Shown here: in pieces, positions 1 through 6,933 of the stretch
Layout: each line of letters starts with the position of its first letter
Position numbering within the stretch: the stretch's first letter is position 1
Assembly: GCA_019100305.1 (NCBI GenBank)
Contig: JAHRHW010000162.1
Coordinates: forward strand, 1 to 9,110
Source of the DNA: Candidatus Thiodiazotropha taylori
GTDB taxonomy: Bacteria; Pseudomonadota; Gammaproteobacteria; Chromatiales; Chromatiaceae
Length of the DNA stretch: 9,110 nt
Direction: 5' to 3'
Position numbers and translations under genes: made by a program
The notes under the pieces: model-generated
What the model was told of the DNA's origin: nothing
The model's database searches: none
Seen by the model: the letters and a program-made list of their open reading frames with translations, nothing else

Positions 1-656
1 AATGCGATGGTTGGTGCCTCGCCCCGCTGCTGGCTGAAACCATCGATGAATTCCCGCAGAAAATAGCCTGTCTTGAAGACTACCAGCTCCTGGCTGAAAA
101 ACTCATCCATAGTGATCGAGGTCTTGTTGGCAAAAGGGTGCTCTTTGGGGACACAGGCAACCATCTCTTCACGGGTCAGAAAGCGAGTCTCGAGATCGGT
201 GGGTGGGGCATCCGCCACCACCACACCCAGGTCGAGCTCTCCGCTGCGGATCATCTCCTGCAGACGTCGGGTGCCCTGTTCGAACACGGAGAGCCGCAAC
301 TCCGGATAACGGTGTTTGAAACCCATCAGAAAGGGTGGGAAGTAGTATGAACCCAGCATGCTCGGAATACCGATTCGCACCTCGCCTTTGGTCAGTCCTT
401 TGAGTTCGTTCATCTCCAGATTGGCGATGCTGGCCTGTTCCAGCAGCCGCTTCGCATGTTGCAGCAATACTTCACCTTCGGTGGTGGCGGTGATCTGGCG
501 CTCACTGCGCTGCAGCAGAGTCAGCTCCAATTCACTCTCCAGTTTGCGGATCGCAATGCTGATGGCGGGCTGGGCAATATGCAGATGGCGGGCTGCGGCG
601 CTGAAACCACCTTGCTCGACCACTGCCTTGAAATAACTCAGCTGTTTCAGATTCAT
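1..656 (-). CDS. LysR-family transcriptional regulator (partial, C-terminus beyond window)
   Basis: This is a DNA-binding regulator of the LysR family, probably controlling the divergent MFS gene and itself. Reading the minus strand from the ATG at 656 gives 218 residues, open to the window edge; family members are usually about 290-310 residues, so roughly the last quarter lies outside. The N-terminus MNLKQLSYFKAVVEQGGFSA with AARHLHIAQPAISIAIRKLE is the classic winged helix-turn-helix (about residues 1-60), followed by a linker helix and the start of the periplasmic-binding-protein-like effector domain (GEVRIGIPSMLG near residues 91-102, SGELDLGVV near 138-146). The start is the first Met of the conserved N-terminus and lies 15 bases from an AT-rich dyad. 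E. coli ynfL/ynfM has the same divergent arrangement. The effector ligand cannot be inferred. Confidence 0.93.
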   Translation of the reverse strand, partial: MNLKQLSYFKAVVEQGGFSAAARHLHIAQPAISIAIRKLESELELTLLQRSERQITATTEGEVLLQHAKRLLEQASIANLEMNELKGLTKGEVRIGIPSMLGSYYFPPFLMGFKHRYPELRLSVFEQGTRRLQEMIRSGELDLGVVVADAPPTDLETRFLTREEMVACVPKEHPFANKTSITMDEFFSQELVVFKTGYFLREFIDGFSQQRGEAPTIA

Positions 657-671
657 ATTCAAAAAATATCA

Positions 672-694
672 AAAATATATGAATAATATATTTT
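672..694. promoter_or_regulatory. AT-rich dyad between LysR and MFS genes (candidate operator)
   Basis: AAAATATAT (672-680), spacer GAATA, ATATATTTT (686-694) form a perfect 9-bp dyad in the 94-base divergent intergenic region. LysR-type regulators commonly bind such dyads between their own gene and a divergent target. Its position, 16-38 bases upstream of the regulator's start codon, would allow autoregulation. It does not fit a centred T-N11-A pattern, and in such AT-rich DNA chance dyads are common. Confidence 0.4.
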
Positions 695-750
695 CATTAT
701 AGATGTTGATTGGCTAATCTCAATACAGAGACAACCACACAATCAACAAG

Positions 751-1980
751 ATGATTCAGACCCACAGCAAAGAGTTCTGGCGCGCCACACTGGCCCTCTG
801 TATCGGCTCGGTGATGGTGTTCAGCAATCTCTATATCACGCAACCGCTGCTTCCCCAGTTGGTTGAGGTGTTTGATATCGACTCCTTACAGGCCACCCTG
901 AGCCTCTCAGTTGCCACACTCTCCCTGGGTGGAGCGCTGCTGCTTCTCGGTCCCCTGTCGGATGCATTCGGCCGCAGGGTGATTATTCATATCAGTCTGC
1001 TGCTTTTGTGCCTGACGACTTTTGCCACAGCCTTTGTCAGTGATTACCACACGCTGCTGATACTGCGTGGTCTGCAGGGTGTTTTTATTGCCGGACTGCC
1101 CGCAGCCGCCATGGCCTATATGGGGGAGGAGTTTGAGCCCCAGGGGCTGTTGCTGGCGGTGGGGCTCTATATCGGTGCCAACTCATTCGGAGGCGTCTCC
1201 GGACGTCTGATCAGCGGTCTGGTTGCCGCTGAGTGGGGCTGGTCCAGCAGCTTTCTGGTATTGGCGGGGTTTGATCTGCTGTGTGTGGTATTGGTGATCT
1301 GGCTACTGCCGGCCTCCAGCCGATTTCAGCCCAAGCCGTTTCGGCCATCCCCGGTAATTAACGGCCTGGCCACGCATCTGCGCAATCCGTTGATTCTGGC
1401 TGCCTGTTTTGTCGGTGGCCTCAACTTTATGATTTTCGTGAATCAGTACAGCTACATCACCTTTGTGCTGGCAGCGGAACCCTTTGGACTCTCTTCCTCC
1501 TGGCTGGGTATGCTGTTTCTGACCTACCTCTCCGGCACTCTGGCAGCTGCGCTCTCGGGGCGTCTGGTGAGAAACCGCTCCCAACCCATCGCCATGGGGG
1601 TGGGAATTGTGCTGTTCATGTGTGGTACCCTGATGACCCTCAACCAGCAGCTGTTCTGGATCATTACCGGTCTGTTCATCAATGCACTCGGCTTTTTCTT
1701 CAGCCACTCCCTGGCTGCAGGCTGGGTGGCCGGCCATGCCAAGCGGCACCGGGGTAGCGCCACCTCTCTCTACCTGATGTTCTATTATGCCGGGGCCACC
1801 CTGGGGAGCTTCTATCTTGAACCCTTCTGGCGTTGGTTGGGGTGGTCCGGTGTGGTTACCGCATCCCTCTTGATTCTGGGCTTTACCCTGGGATTGTCCC
1901 TATGGTTGGCCAGGTTCGAGAAGACACGCGCTTCCGTTTGGGTATCTGAGACACAGCGTGCGGATTCGGTTGCCTCATAG
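751..1980 (+). CDS. MFS transporter, YnfM-like (DHA1-type efflux family)
   Basis: A 409-residue inner-membrane secondary transporter of the major facilitator superfamily, probably a proton-coupled exporter of small molecules. The length and hydrophobic pattern fit 12 transmembrane helices. The loop between helices 2 and 3 carries the MFS motif A variant GPLSDAFGRR (residues 67-76), and LRGLQG (105-110) holds the helix-4 arginine. The segments GLYIGANSFGGVSGRLISG and SATSLYLMFYYAGATLGS closely match E. coli YnfM as I recall it. Helix 1 follows a short cytosolic N-terminus (MIQTHSKEFWRATLALC). The chosen ATG has no strong Shine-Dalgarno, so the start is likely but not certain. It is divergent from a LysR-type regulator, as ynfM is from ynfL, which suggests inducible expression. 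Substrate unknown. No hairpin terminator is visible after the stop. Confidence 0.92.
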   Translation: MIQTHSKEFWRATLALCIGSVMVFSNLYITQPLLPQLVEVFDIDSLQATLSLSVATLSLGGALLLLGPLSDAFGRRVIIHISLLLLCLTTFATAFVSDYHTLLILRGLQGVFIAGLPAAAMAYMGEEFEPQGLLLAVGLYIGANSFGGVSGRLISGLVAAEWGWSSSFLVLAGFDLLCVVLVIWLLPASSRFQPKPFRPSPVINGLATHLRNPLILAACFVGGLNFMIFVNQYSYITFVLAAEPFGLSSSWLGMLFLTYLSGTLAAALSGRLVRNRSQPIAMGVGIVLFMCGTLMTLNQQLFWIITGLFINALGFFFSHSLAAGWVAGHAKRHRGSATSLYLMFYYAGATLGSFYLEPFWRWLGWSGVVTASLLILGFTLGLSLWLARFEKTRASVWVSETQRADSVAS

Positions 1981-2113
1981 GTCGGTTTTGCGCTAACCTT
2001 AGGTACTCAAAATGTTCTATTATGAGTGGCGGGAAGTCGATGATTATTGATTCTATTGGGAAACCAACATCTTAGGTTGAACATAGCAAAATAATTTTAA
2101 GTATCGGTTTTTG

Positions 2114-2132
2114 AGGCTCATGACTTGAGCCT
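2114..2132. promoter_or_regulatory. Perfect dyad over the recA -35 region (candidate operator)
   Basis: AGGCTCA (2114-2120), TGACT, TGAGCCT (2126-2132) form a perfect 7-bp inverted repeat with a 5-base spacer. It overlaps the proposed recA -35 hexamer (2120-2125) and no T-tract follows, so it looks like a protein-binding site rather than a terminator. The gammaproteobacterial LexA box CTGT-N8-ACAG is absent from 1981-2196 on inspection. Binding by LexA or any other repressor is inference. Confidence 0.45.
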
Positions 2133-2148
2133 GCGGCCGTGTGATAAT
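2120..2148 (+). promoter_or_regulatory. Predicted recA promoter (sigma-70, extended -10)
   Basis: A -35-like ATGACT (2120-2125) is separated by 17 bases from GATAAT (2143-2148). The -10 is preceded by TG at 2140-2141, making an extended -10. Transcription would start near 2155, leaving a leader of about 40 bases before the recA start. Confidence 0.5.
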
Positions 2149-2196
2149 CCCGCCATAAATTTCGACGATCAAAGTTTACAGATGAGGGTCCACCGA

Positions 2197-3225
2197 ATGG
2201 ATGATAACCGTGCAAAGGCTTTAAGCGCCGCTCTGGGTCAGATTGAGAAGCAGTTCGGCAAAGGTTCTGTGATGCGTATGGGCGACACCAGCGCTGTGAG
2301 AAACATTGAAGCCATCTCCACCGGCTCACTCACCCTGGATATCGCCTTGGGCATCGGTGGACTGCCGAAGGGCCGGGTGGTCGAGATCTACGGTCCTGAA
2401 TCCTCCGGCAAGACAACCCTCACTCTGCAGGTAGTGGCCGAGGCGCAAAAGATGGGTGGCACCGCAGCATTTATCGATGCTGAACATGCACTCGATCCGC
2501 AGTATGCCGAGAAGTTGGGCGTCAATGTGGATGAGTTGCTTGTGTCGCAGCCCGATACCGGCGAGCAGGCCCTGGAGATCACCGACATGCTGGTGCGCTC
2601 CGGTGCGGTGGACGTGGTGGTTATCGACTCGGTGGCAGCACTCACACCCAAAGCGGAGATCGAAGGTGACATGGGTGACTCCCATGTGGGGCTGCAGGCC
2701 CGCCTGATGTCCCAGGCACTGCGTAAACTGACCGCCAATATCAAGCGAACCAACTGCCTGGTGATCTTCATCAACCAGATCCGTATGAAGATCGGCGTGA
2801 TGTTCGGCAATCCGGAGACCACCACCGGTGGTAACGCCCTCAAGTTCTACTCATCCGTTCGTCTCGACATCCGTCGCATCGGCGCCATCAAAAAGGGTGA
2901 CGAGGTAGTGGGTAACGACACCCGGGTCAAGGTGGTTAAAAACAAGGTGGCACCGCCATTCAAACAGGTACAGTTTGAGATTCTCTATGGCGAGGGTATC
3001 TCCCATCAGGGTGAGATCATCGAGTTGGGTGTGCAACAGGGGATCGTCGATAAATCCGGCGCTTGGTACAGCTATAACGGTGATCGTATCGGTCAGGGCA
3101 AGGAGAACGTGCGCAACTTTCTCAAAGAGAATCCCGATATCGCCGACGAGATCGAAACCCGGATCCGGGCTGAACTGCTGCCTTCTCCTGAGGCGGAAGA
3201 GGCATTGGAAGAGGCAGAAAGCTGA
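2197..3225 (+). CDS. recA: Recombinase RecA
   Basis: RecA is the ATP-dependent strand-exchange protein. It forms filaments on single-stranded DNA, drives homologous recombination and stimulates LexA self-cleavage. The 342-residue product is close to the usual 340-355. Walker A GPESSGKTT is at residues 66-74, the catalytic Glu at 96 (DAEHALD), Walker B VVIDS ends at Asp144-Ser145, and loop L2 follows FINQ (191-194); these numbers coincide with E. coli RecA. The C-terminus is acidic (EAEEALEEAES), typical of the autoinhibitory tail. The start is ATG 2197 (MDDNRAKALSAALGQIEK), with GAGGG at 2184-2188, 8 bases upstream. An in-frame TTG at 2125 would add 24 unconserved residues and overlap the promoter, so it is rejected. 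The stop overlaps the proposed recX start. Confidence 0.99.
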   Translation: MDDNRAKALSAALGQIEKQFGKGSVMRMGDTSAVRNIEAISTGSLTLDIALGIGGLPKGRVVEIYGPESSGKTTLTLQVVAEAQKMGGTAAFIDAEHALDPQYAEKLGVNVDELLVSQPDTGEQALEITDMLVRSGAVDVVVIDSVAALTPKAEIEGDMGDSHVGLQARLMSQALRKLTANIKRTNCLVIFINQIRMKIGVMFGNPETTTGGNALKFYSSVRLDIRRIGAIKKGDEVVGNDTRVKVVKNKVAPPFKQVQFEILYGEGISHQGEIIELGVQQGIVDKSGAWYSYNGDRIGQGKENVRNFLKENPDIADEIETRIRAELLPSPEAEEALEEAES

Positions 3226-3668
3226 ATCTGCCCGATTATTCGGAAATCGAAGCCGCTGCGGTCAGGCTACTGGCCGCACGGGAACACTCCCAGCAAGAGC
3301 TGCGGCGTAAGCTGCTGAGTCGGCACTATGATGAGGTACTGATCGAGCAGGTTCTCGATGATCTGACAAGTGCATCACTGCTCAGTGATGGACGCTTCGC
3401 TGGATCTTTCACCGAGAGCCGGGTGAGAAAAGGTCAGGGGCCGCTGCGCATCCGCACAGAGCTGCGTGAGCGGGGTATCAGTCAGATATTGATCGACGAA
3501 GCATTGGCGCCCTATGAGGATCAGTGGCCAGAGCGGCTGAGTGAGGTCCATGATGCCAAGTATGGCGCCATCAGGGCAGAGTCGAACAAAGAGCTGGCGA
3601 AACGGGCCCGCTTCCTGGAATCCCGTGGTTTTCCCAGTGAATTGATTCGTCGTCTGTTGCTGGATTAG
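3222..3668 (+). CDS. recX: Regulatory protein RecX, apparent CTG start
   Basis: RecX binds RecA filaments and modulates, usually inhibits, their extension and activities. The frame reads through RecX hallmarks: VRLLAAREHSQQELRRKLL near the N-terminus, LLSDGRFAGSFTESRVRKG, GPLRIRTELRERGIS, and the C-terminal RARFLESRGFPSELIRRLL. These make up the three-helix repeats of the family. From CTG 3222 the product is 148 residues, near the usual 150-165. The frame is open from 3192 (stop TGA at 3189-3191), but there is no ATG, GTG or TTG until GTG 3423, which would delete the conserved N-terminal half. CTG 3222 overlaps the recA stop (CTGA) and has AAGAGG at 3209-3214, 7 bases upstream, so a translationally coupled CUG start is the best reading. 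Alternatives are CTG 3228, ATT 3204 or a sequencing error. The gene is certain; its exact start is inferred. Confidence 0.9.
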   Translation: MNLPDYSEIEAAAVRLLAAREHSQQELRRKLLSRHYDEVLIEQVLDDLTSASLLSDGRFAGSFTESRVRKGQGPLRIRTELRERGISQILIDEALAPYEDQWPERLSEVHDAKYGAIRAESNKELAKRARFLESRGFPSELIRRLLLD

Positions 3669-3757
3669 ATCGTTAATCTCTTAATCTTAGGTTTCTGCAA
3701 TTTTTTATCCTATTGAATTCTATCACTAGGGTGTTAGCGGAATCATTGGCGCCCATT

Positions 3758-3849
3758 TTTCTCCGACCGACTGCGGTTTGAGGCAGCATGCGCATTCCAC
3801 AGCAGAGACTGAAGGTCGGAAGAAGCACAATTCGCTCGAGTCTCAAACC
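3758..3849. repeat. Interlocked inverted repeats (pseudoknot-like order)
   Basis: TCCGACC (3762-3768) pairs with GGTCGGA (3814-3820), extendable by four pairs past a bulged A (3758-3761 with 3822-3825). GGTTTGAG (3775-3782) pairs with CTCAAACC (3842-3849). The order is A-B-A'-B', so both stems could coexist only as a pseudoknot, or they are alternatives. Function unknown; it could also be the eroded edge of an old repeat element. Confidence 0.35.
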
Positions 3850-3864
3850 CGGATGGGAGAGTGG

Positions 3865-3894
3865 CTCTCCTCTCCCCTTGTGGGAGAGGGGGAG
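3865..3894 (-). repeat. REP-like palindrome, copy 1
   Basis: CCTCTCCC (3869-3876), loop CTTGT, GGGAGAGG (3882-3889), with G-rich and C-rich flanks. Its loop shares CAAG with copy 2 when read on the minus strand, so the two copies are in opposite orientation. GGGAGAGGGG palindromes of this kind are widely dispersed between genes in proteobacteria. Confidence 0.65.
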
Positions 3895-3987
3895 TATTTG
3901 TCAGTACAATCATCAGTATAAAAAAACCCGCAAAGAGGGATTGATGGGGGAGTGCAGTCAACACTTCTGCAACCCCAAAGCCTGTCA

Positions 3988-4028
3988 TCTCCCTCTCCCC
4001 AACCCCTCTCCCATCAAGGGAGAGGGGC
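3988..4028 (+). repeat. REP-like palindrome, copy 2
   Basis: CCCCTCTCCC (4003-4012), loop ATCAA, GGGAGAGGGG (4018-4027) is a perfect 10-bp stem, preceded by a C/T-rich tail (3988-4002). Together with copy 1 it forms a doublet resembling a REPIN. Between them, AGAGGGA (3934-3940) can pair with TCCCTCT (3990-3996) around an inner stem TGCAG/CTGCA (3953-3957, 3967-3971). No transposase is nearby; REP elements are usually moved in trans by RAYT proteins. Confidence 0.7.
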
Positions 4029-4085
4029 TTACGATCCTGATTCCAGGGGAGAGAGTAAATTGTGGCATTCGGTGTGATCAGTTAC

Positions 4086-4126
4086 AGGAGAAATTTTAGT
4101 GCAACAAAACGGGCTTTTTTTCTCCT
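4086..4126 (+). promoter_or_regulatory. Stem that would mask a ribosome site upstream of alaS
   Basis: AGGAGAAA (4086-4093) and TTTCTCCT (4119-4126) are a perfect 8-bp inverted repeat with a 25-base loop. The 5' arm contains AGGAG, the only good Shine-Dalgarno in the 100 bases before alaS. In RNA the stem would hide it. This could regulate the leader frame and, by coupling, alaS. Function is inference. Confidence 0.4.
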
Positions 4127-4182
4127 TTCCTGCTATCTTTTGTCGTTTGTTTTTTATCAGTAATTTTACGCCTAAATCATGA
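4099..4182 (+). CDS. Possible 27-codon leader peptide coupled to alaS
   Basis: A GTG at 4099 lies 8 bases after AGGAG (4086-4090) and opens a 27-codon frame that ends in a TGA overlapping the alaS start (ATGA, 4179-4182). The peptide starts MQQNGLFFSPFPAIF and is rich in Phe (seven), with a single Ala, so it is not an alanine-codon attenuator. The alaS ATG itself has no recognisable Shine-Dalgarno, which makes coupling attractive. The frame is short and T-rich, so chance is a real alternative. Confidence 0.35.
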   Translation: MQQNGLFFSFPAIFCRLFFISNFTPKS

Positions 4183-6806
4183 AGACCAGCGCTGACATCC
4201 GTAGAGCCTTCCTGGACTATTTTGCCCACCATCAGCATGAGATTGTGGCCAGTAGCCCACTGGTTCCGCAAAACGATCCAACCCTGCTATTTACCAATGC
4301 CGGTATGGTGCAGTTCAAGGATGTTTTTCTCGGTCGGGAGAAACGGGACTACACTAGGGCGACCAGTTCCCAGCGCTGTGTCAGGGCCGGCGGAAAGCAC
4401 AACGATCTGGAGAATGTGGGCTACACCGCCCGTCATCACACCTTCTTTGAAATGCTCGGTAATTTCAGTTTTGGCGACTATTTCAAACAGGATGCAATCA
4501 AGTATGCCTGGGAGTTTCTCACCGAAACCATTGGTCTGCCGGCAGAAAAGCTCTGGGTTACCGTCTATCAGGATGACCAAGAGGCGGCTGAGATCTGGCT
4601 CAATGAGATCGGCGTCGACCCGGCCCGTTTCACCCGCATCGGAGACAAACCGGGCGGAAAACGCTATGAGAGCGATAACTTCTGGTCGATGGGGGATACC
4701 GGACCCTGTGGGCCCTGTTCAGAGATTTTCTACGATCATGGTGAAGCGATCTGGGGTGGGCCTCCAGGAACTCCTGAGGAAGAGGGGGATCGCTACATCG
4801 AAATCTGGAACCTGGTCTTCATGCAGTACAACCGGGATGCGGATGGGGTCATGACCCCCCTGCCAAAGCCCTCTGTGGATACCGGTATGGGATTGGAGCG
4901 GCTTGCCGCCGTGTTGCAGCATGTACACAGCAACTACGAGATCGATCTGTTTGCCCATCTGATCGAAGCGGCGTCGAAAGTTACCGGTTGTGACAACCTG
5001 CAGGAGAAGTCCCTGCGGGTCATCGCGGACCATATTCGCTCCTGTGCCTTCCTGATCGTTGATGGTGTATTGCCCTCCAACGAGGGGCGAGGCTATGTGC
5101 TGCGGCGTATCATCCGCCGTGCCATTCGTCATGGCTATATGCTGGGTGTGAAGGAGGCCTTCTTCTATCAACTGGTGGAACCGCTCTGTCAGGAGATGGG
5201 CGAGTTCTATCCCGAACTGATGAAACAACAATCCCAGGTGGAGAAGGTTCTGCGACTGGAGGAGGAGCGCTTTGCCCAGACTCTGGAGCAGGGCATGAAG
5301 ATCCTCGAAGAGACGATCAGCGAGCTTCAGGGCAAAGTGATTCCCGGCGAGACTGTATTCAAACTCTACGACACCTACGGCTTCCCCAAGGACCTGACAG
5401 CGGACATCGCCCGTGAGCATCAATTGAGTATCGATCAGGATGGCTTCGAAGCGGCGATGGCCGAACAGCGTAAGCGGGCTCAGGCCGCGAGCCAGTTCGC
5501 TGCCGGTGATGCCGTCGATATCGCACTGGATGAAGCGACCCGATTCACCGGTTATGAAGGGCTTGAAGAGGCGGCTGAAGTTGTTGCATTGTCGAAGGAT
5601 GGCGCATCGGTCGATCAGTTGTCAGCCGGCGAGCAGGGCATGGTGTTTCTCAACCATACTCCGTTTTATGCGGAATCCGGTGGCCAGGTGGGCGATCTGG
5701 GTGTGCTGGAAGGGGACGGATTGCTGTTCGAGGTTGAGGATACCCGCAAGCAGGCTGGAGAGCTGTTTGCCCATATTGGCAAGCTTGAAGAGGGGCAATT
5801 GAAGGTGGGAGACAGGGTGACAGCCCAGGTCAATGCCTATACCCGTCAGGCCACCGCTCTCAACCACTCCGCCACCCATCTGTTGCATGCCGCTTTGCGC
5901 CAGGTGCTGGGTGATCATGTGGCGCAGAAAGGCTCCCTGGTGGATGCGGAGCGGCTGCGTTTCGACTTTTCCCATTTCGAACCGATCACCCGTGAGCAGC
6001 TGCAGACCATCGAGCAGATGGTGAATGAGCAGATTCGCTATAACCATCTGGTCAACACCGACATCATGTCCCTGGATGAGGCGAAGGAGTCCGGCGCCAT
6101 GGCCCTTTTCGGTGAAAAGTATGATGAAAAGGTACGAGTTCTGAGCATGGGGGATTTCTCCACTGAATTGTGTGGCGGTACCCACGTCAACGCGGTAGGG
6201 GATATCGGGCTGTGCAAGATTACAGCGGAAACCGGTATCGCAGCCGGAGTCCGGCGAATCGAGGCGGTCACCGGTCAGCGGGCGATCGAATGGGTGGAAG
6301 CGGACGAGGAGCGGGTACAACGGGTCGCGGAGATGATCAAGTCGGGACGTGACGAGATCGAAGACAAGCTGACACAGATTCTCGATCGCAATCGCAAACT
6401 TGAAAAAGAGCTGGAGCAGCTGAAGGCCAAGCTGGCCAGTGCGGCGGGTAGCGACCTTGCCTCTTCCGCCGTTGCGGTGGGTGAGATCAAGGTGCTGGCG
6501 GCAAATCTAGATGGTGCGGACCCCAAGTCTCTGCGGGAGACCATGGATCAGCTGAAGAGCAAACTGGGTTCGGCAGTGATACTGCTGACCGCAGTGGCGG
6601 GTGGCAAGGTCTCTCTGGTAGCCGGCGTCACCAAAGATCTCACCGGCAGTATGAAAGCGGGGGATCTGGTCAAACTGGCTGCTGAACAGGTGGGCGGTAA
6701 GGGTGGCGGTCGTCCCGATATGGCACAGGCGGGTGGCAGCAACCCGGATGCCATACCTCAGGCACTGGAGCTGGTCGAGCCCTGGGTCAGAGAGAGACTC
6801 GGTTGA
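4179..6806 (+). CDS. alaS: Alanine--tRNA ligase (AlaRS)
   Basis: AlaRS is a cytosolic class II synthetase that charges tRNA-Ala with alanine and hydrolyses mischarged Ser- and Gly-tRNA-Ala. The 875 residues equal the E. coli length within one. The N-terminal catalytic domain opens MKTSADIRRAFLDYF and contains NDPTLLFTNAGMVQFKDVF, RCVRAGGKHNDLENVGYT and HTFFEMLGNFSFGDYFK. The editing domain has both zinc-site pairs, H563-SAT-H567 and C665-GGT-H669, each one residue from the E. coli numbering. A coiled-coil linker (about residues 720-760, NRKLEKELEQLKAKLASA) leads to the C-Ala domain with the Gly-rich GGKGGGRPDMAQAGG. The start is set by the conserved N-terminus; no Shine-Dalgarno precedes it, but a short upstream frame overlaps it by ATGA. 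lysC follows after 175 bases. Confidence 0.99.
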   Translation: MKTSADIRRAFLDYFAHHQHEIVASSPLVPQNDPTLLFTNAGMVQFKDVFLGREKRDYTRATSSQRCVRAGGKHNDLENVGYTARHHTFFEMLGNFSFGDYFKQDAIKYAWEFLTETIGLPAEKLWVTVYQDDQEAAEIWLNEIGVDPARFTRIGDKPGGKRYESDNFWSMGDTGPCGPCSEIFYDHGEAIWGGPPGTPEEEGDRYIEIWNLVFMQYNRDADGVMTPLPKPSVDTGMGLERLAAVLQHVHSNYEIDLFAHLIEAASKVTGCDNLQEKSLRVIADHIRSCAFLIVDGVLPSNEGRGYVLRRIIRRAIRHGYMLGVKEAFFYQLVEPLCQEMGEFYPELMKQQSQVEKVLRLEEERFAQTLEQGMKILEETISELQGKVIPGETVFKLYDTYGFPKDLTADIAREHQLSIDQDGFEAAMAEQRKRAQAASQFAAGDAVDIALDEATRFTGYEGLEEAAEVVALSKDGASVDQLSAGEQGMVFLNHTPFYAESGGQVGDLGVLEGDGLLFEVEDTRKQAGELFAHIGKLEEGQLKVGDRVTAQVNAYTRQATALNHSATHLLHAALRQVLGDHVAQKGSLVDAERLRFDFSHFEPITREQLQTIEQMVNEQIRYNHLVNTDIMSLDEAKESGAMALFGEKYDEKVRVLSMGDFSTELCGGTHVNAVGDIGLCKITAETGIAAGVRRIEAVTGQRAIEWVEADEERVQRVAEMIKSGRDEIEDKLTQILDRNRKLEKELEQLKAKLASAAGSDLASSAVAVGEIKVLAANLDGADPKSLRETMDQLKSKLGSAVILLTAVAGGKVSLVAGVTKDLTGSMKAGDLVKLAAEQVGGKGGGRPDMAQAGGSNPDAIPQALELVEPWVRERLG

Positions 6807-6885
6807 GCATCCGTTAACATCCCGGAAACCTACGGATTCAAGACACTTTCAGAGCTATTGGTCAGGGCCCGTCACAGGTGCCGGG

Positions 6886-6916
6886 TGAGTTGCAATACAC
6901 GCTGTGTTTCAACTCA
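6886..6916 (+). promoter_or_regulatory. Stem-loop in the alaS-lysC gap
   Basis: TGAGTTG (6886-6892) pairs with CAACTCA (6910-6916), with an inner ACAC-GCT-GTGT stem (6897-6907). No T-tract follows, so it is not an intrinsic terminator. It covers the expected -35 area of the proposed lysC promoter and may be an operator or an mRNA-end structure for alaS. Confidence 0.35.
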
Positions 6917-6924
6917 TCTGCCAA

Positions 6925-6933
6925 TGGTATTAA
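6925..6933 (+). promoter_or_regulatory. Possible lysC extended -10 promoter
   Basis: TGGTATTAA (6925-6933) reads as an extended -10 with no good -35. The nine bases CAATGGTAT (6922-6930) recur at the proposed csrA promoter (8336-8344). Transcription would begin about 40 bases before lysC. Confidence 0.35.

Larger units (their letters stand above)
3669..4178. other. Long recX-alaS intergenic region
   Basis: No convincing protein gene fills these 510 bases. The first 90 bases are AT-rich, with a doubled TTAATCT (3673-3687) and no hairpin terminator for recX. Bases 3758-3849 contain two interlocking inverted repeats, 3865-4028 two REP-like palindromes, and 4086-4182 a stem and short frame leading into alaS. 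A 103-codon frame across 3788-4099 translates the REP palindromes (PLPLWERG, LPNPSPIKGEGL) and is not considered a gene. No clear sigma-70 promoter for alaS could be picked out. Confidence 0.7.

Noticed and set aside
2125..2196. TTG 2125 as an extended recA start
   Set aside because: The extra 24 residues are not RecA-like, the codon overlaps the predicted promoter, and ATG 2197 has a good ribosome site and conserved N-terminus.
3423..3668. GTG 3423 as the recX start (81 residues)
   Set aside because: It would discard the conserved RecX N-terminal half, which is intact in the same frame upstream, and it lacks a ribosome site at a normal distance.
1998..3688. CTTAGGT repeated near 2000, 2071 and 3685
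   Set aside because: Seven bases without consistent spacing or context; likely chance.
3788..4099. 103-codon plus-strand frame between recX and alaS
   Set aside because: It translates through both REP-like palindromes, giving typical repeat-derived peptides, and has no ribosome site or family resemblance.
4719..5423. 234-codon minus-strand frame inside alaS
   Set aside because: It is a shadow of the alaS coding frame with no recognisable domain; several other long opposite-strand frames in alaS, lysC, recA and the MFS gene are the same.
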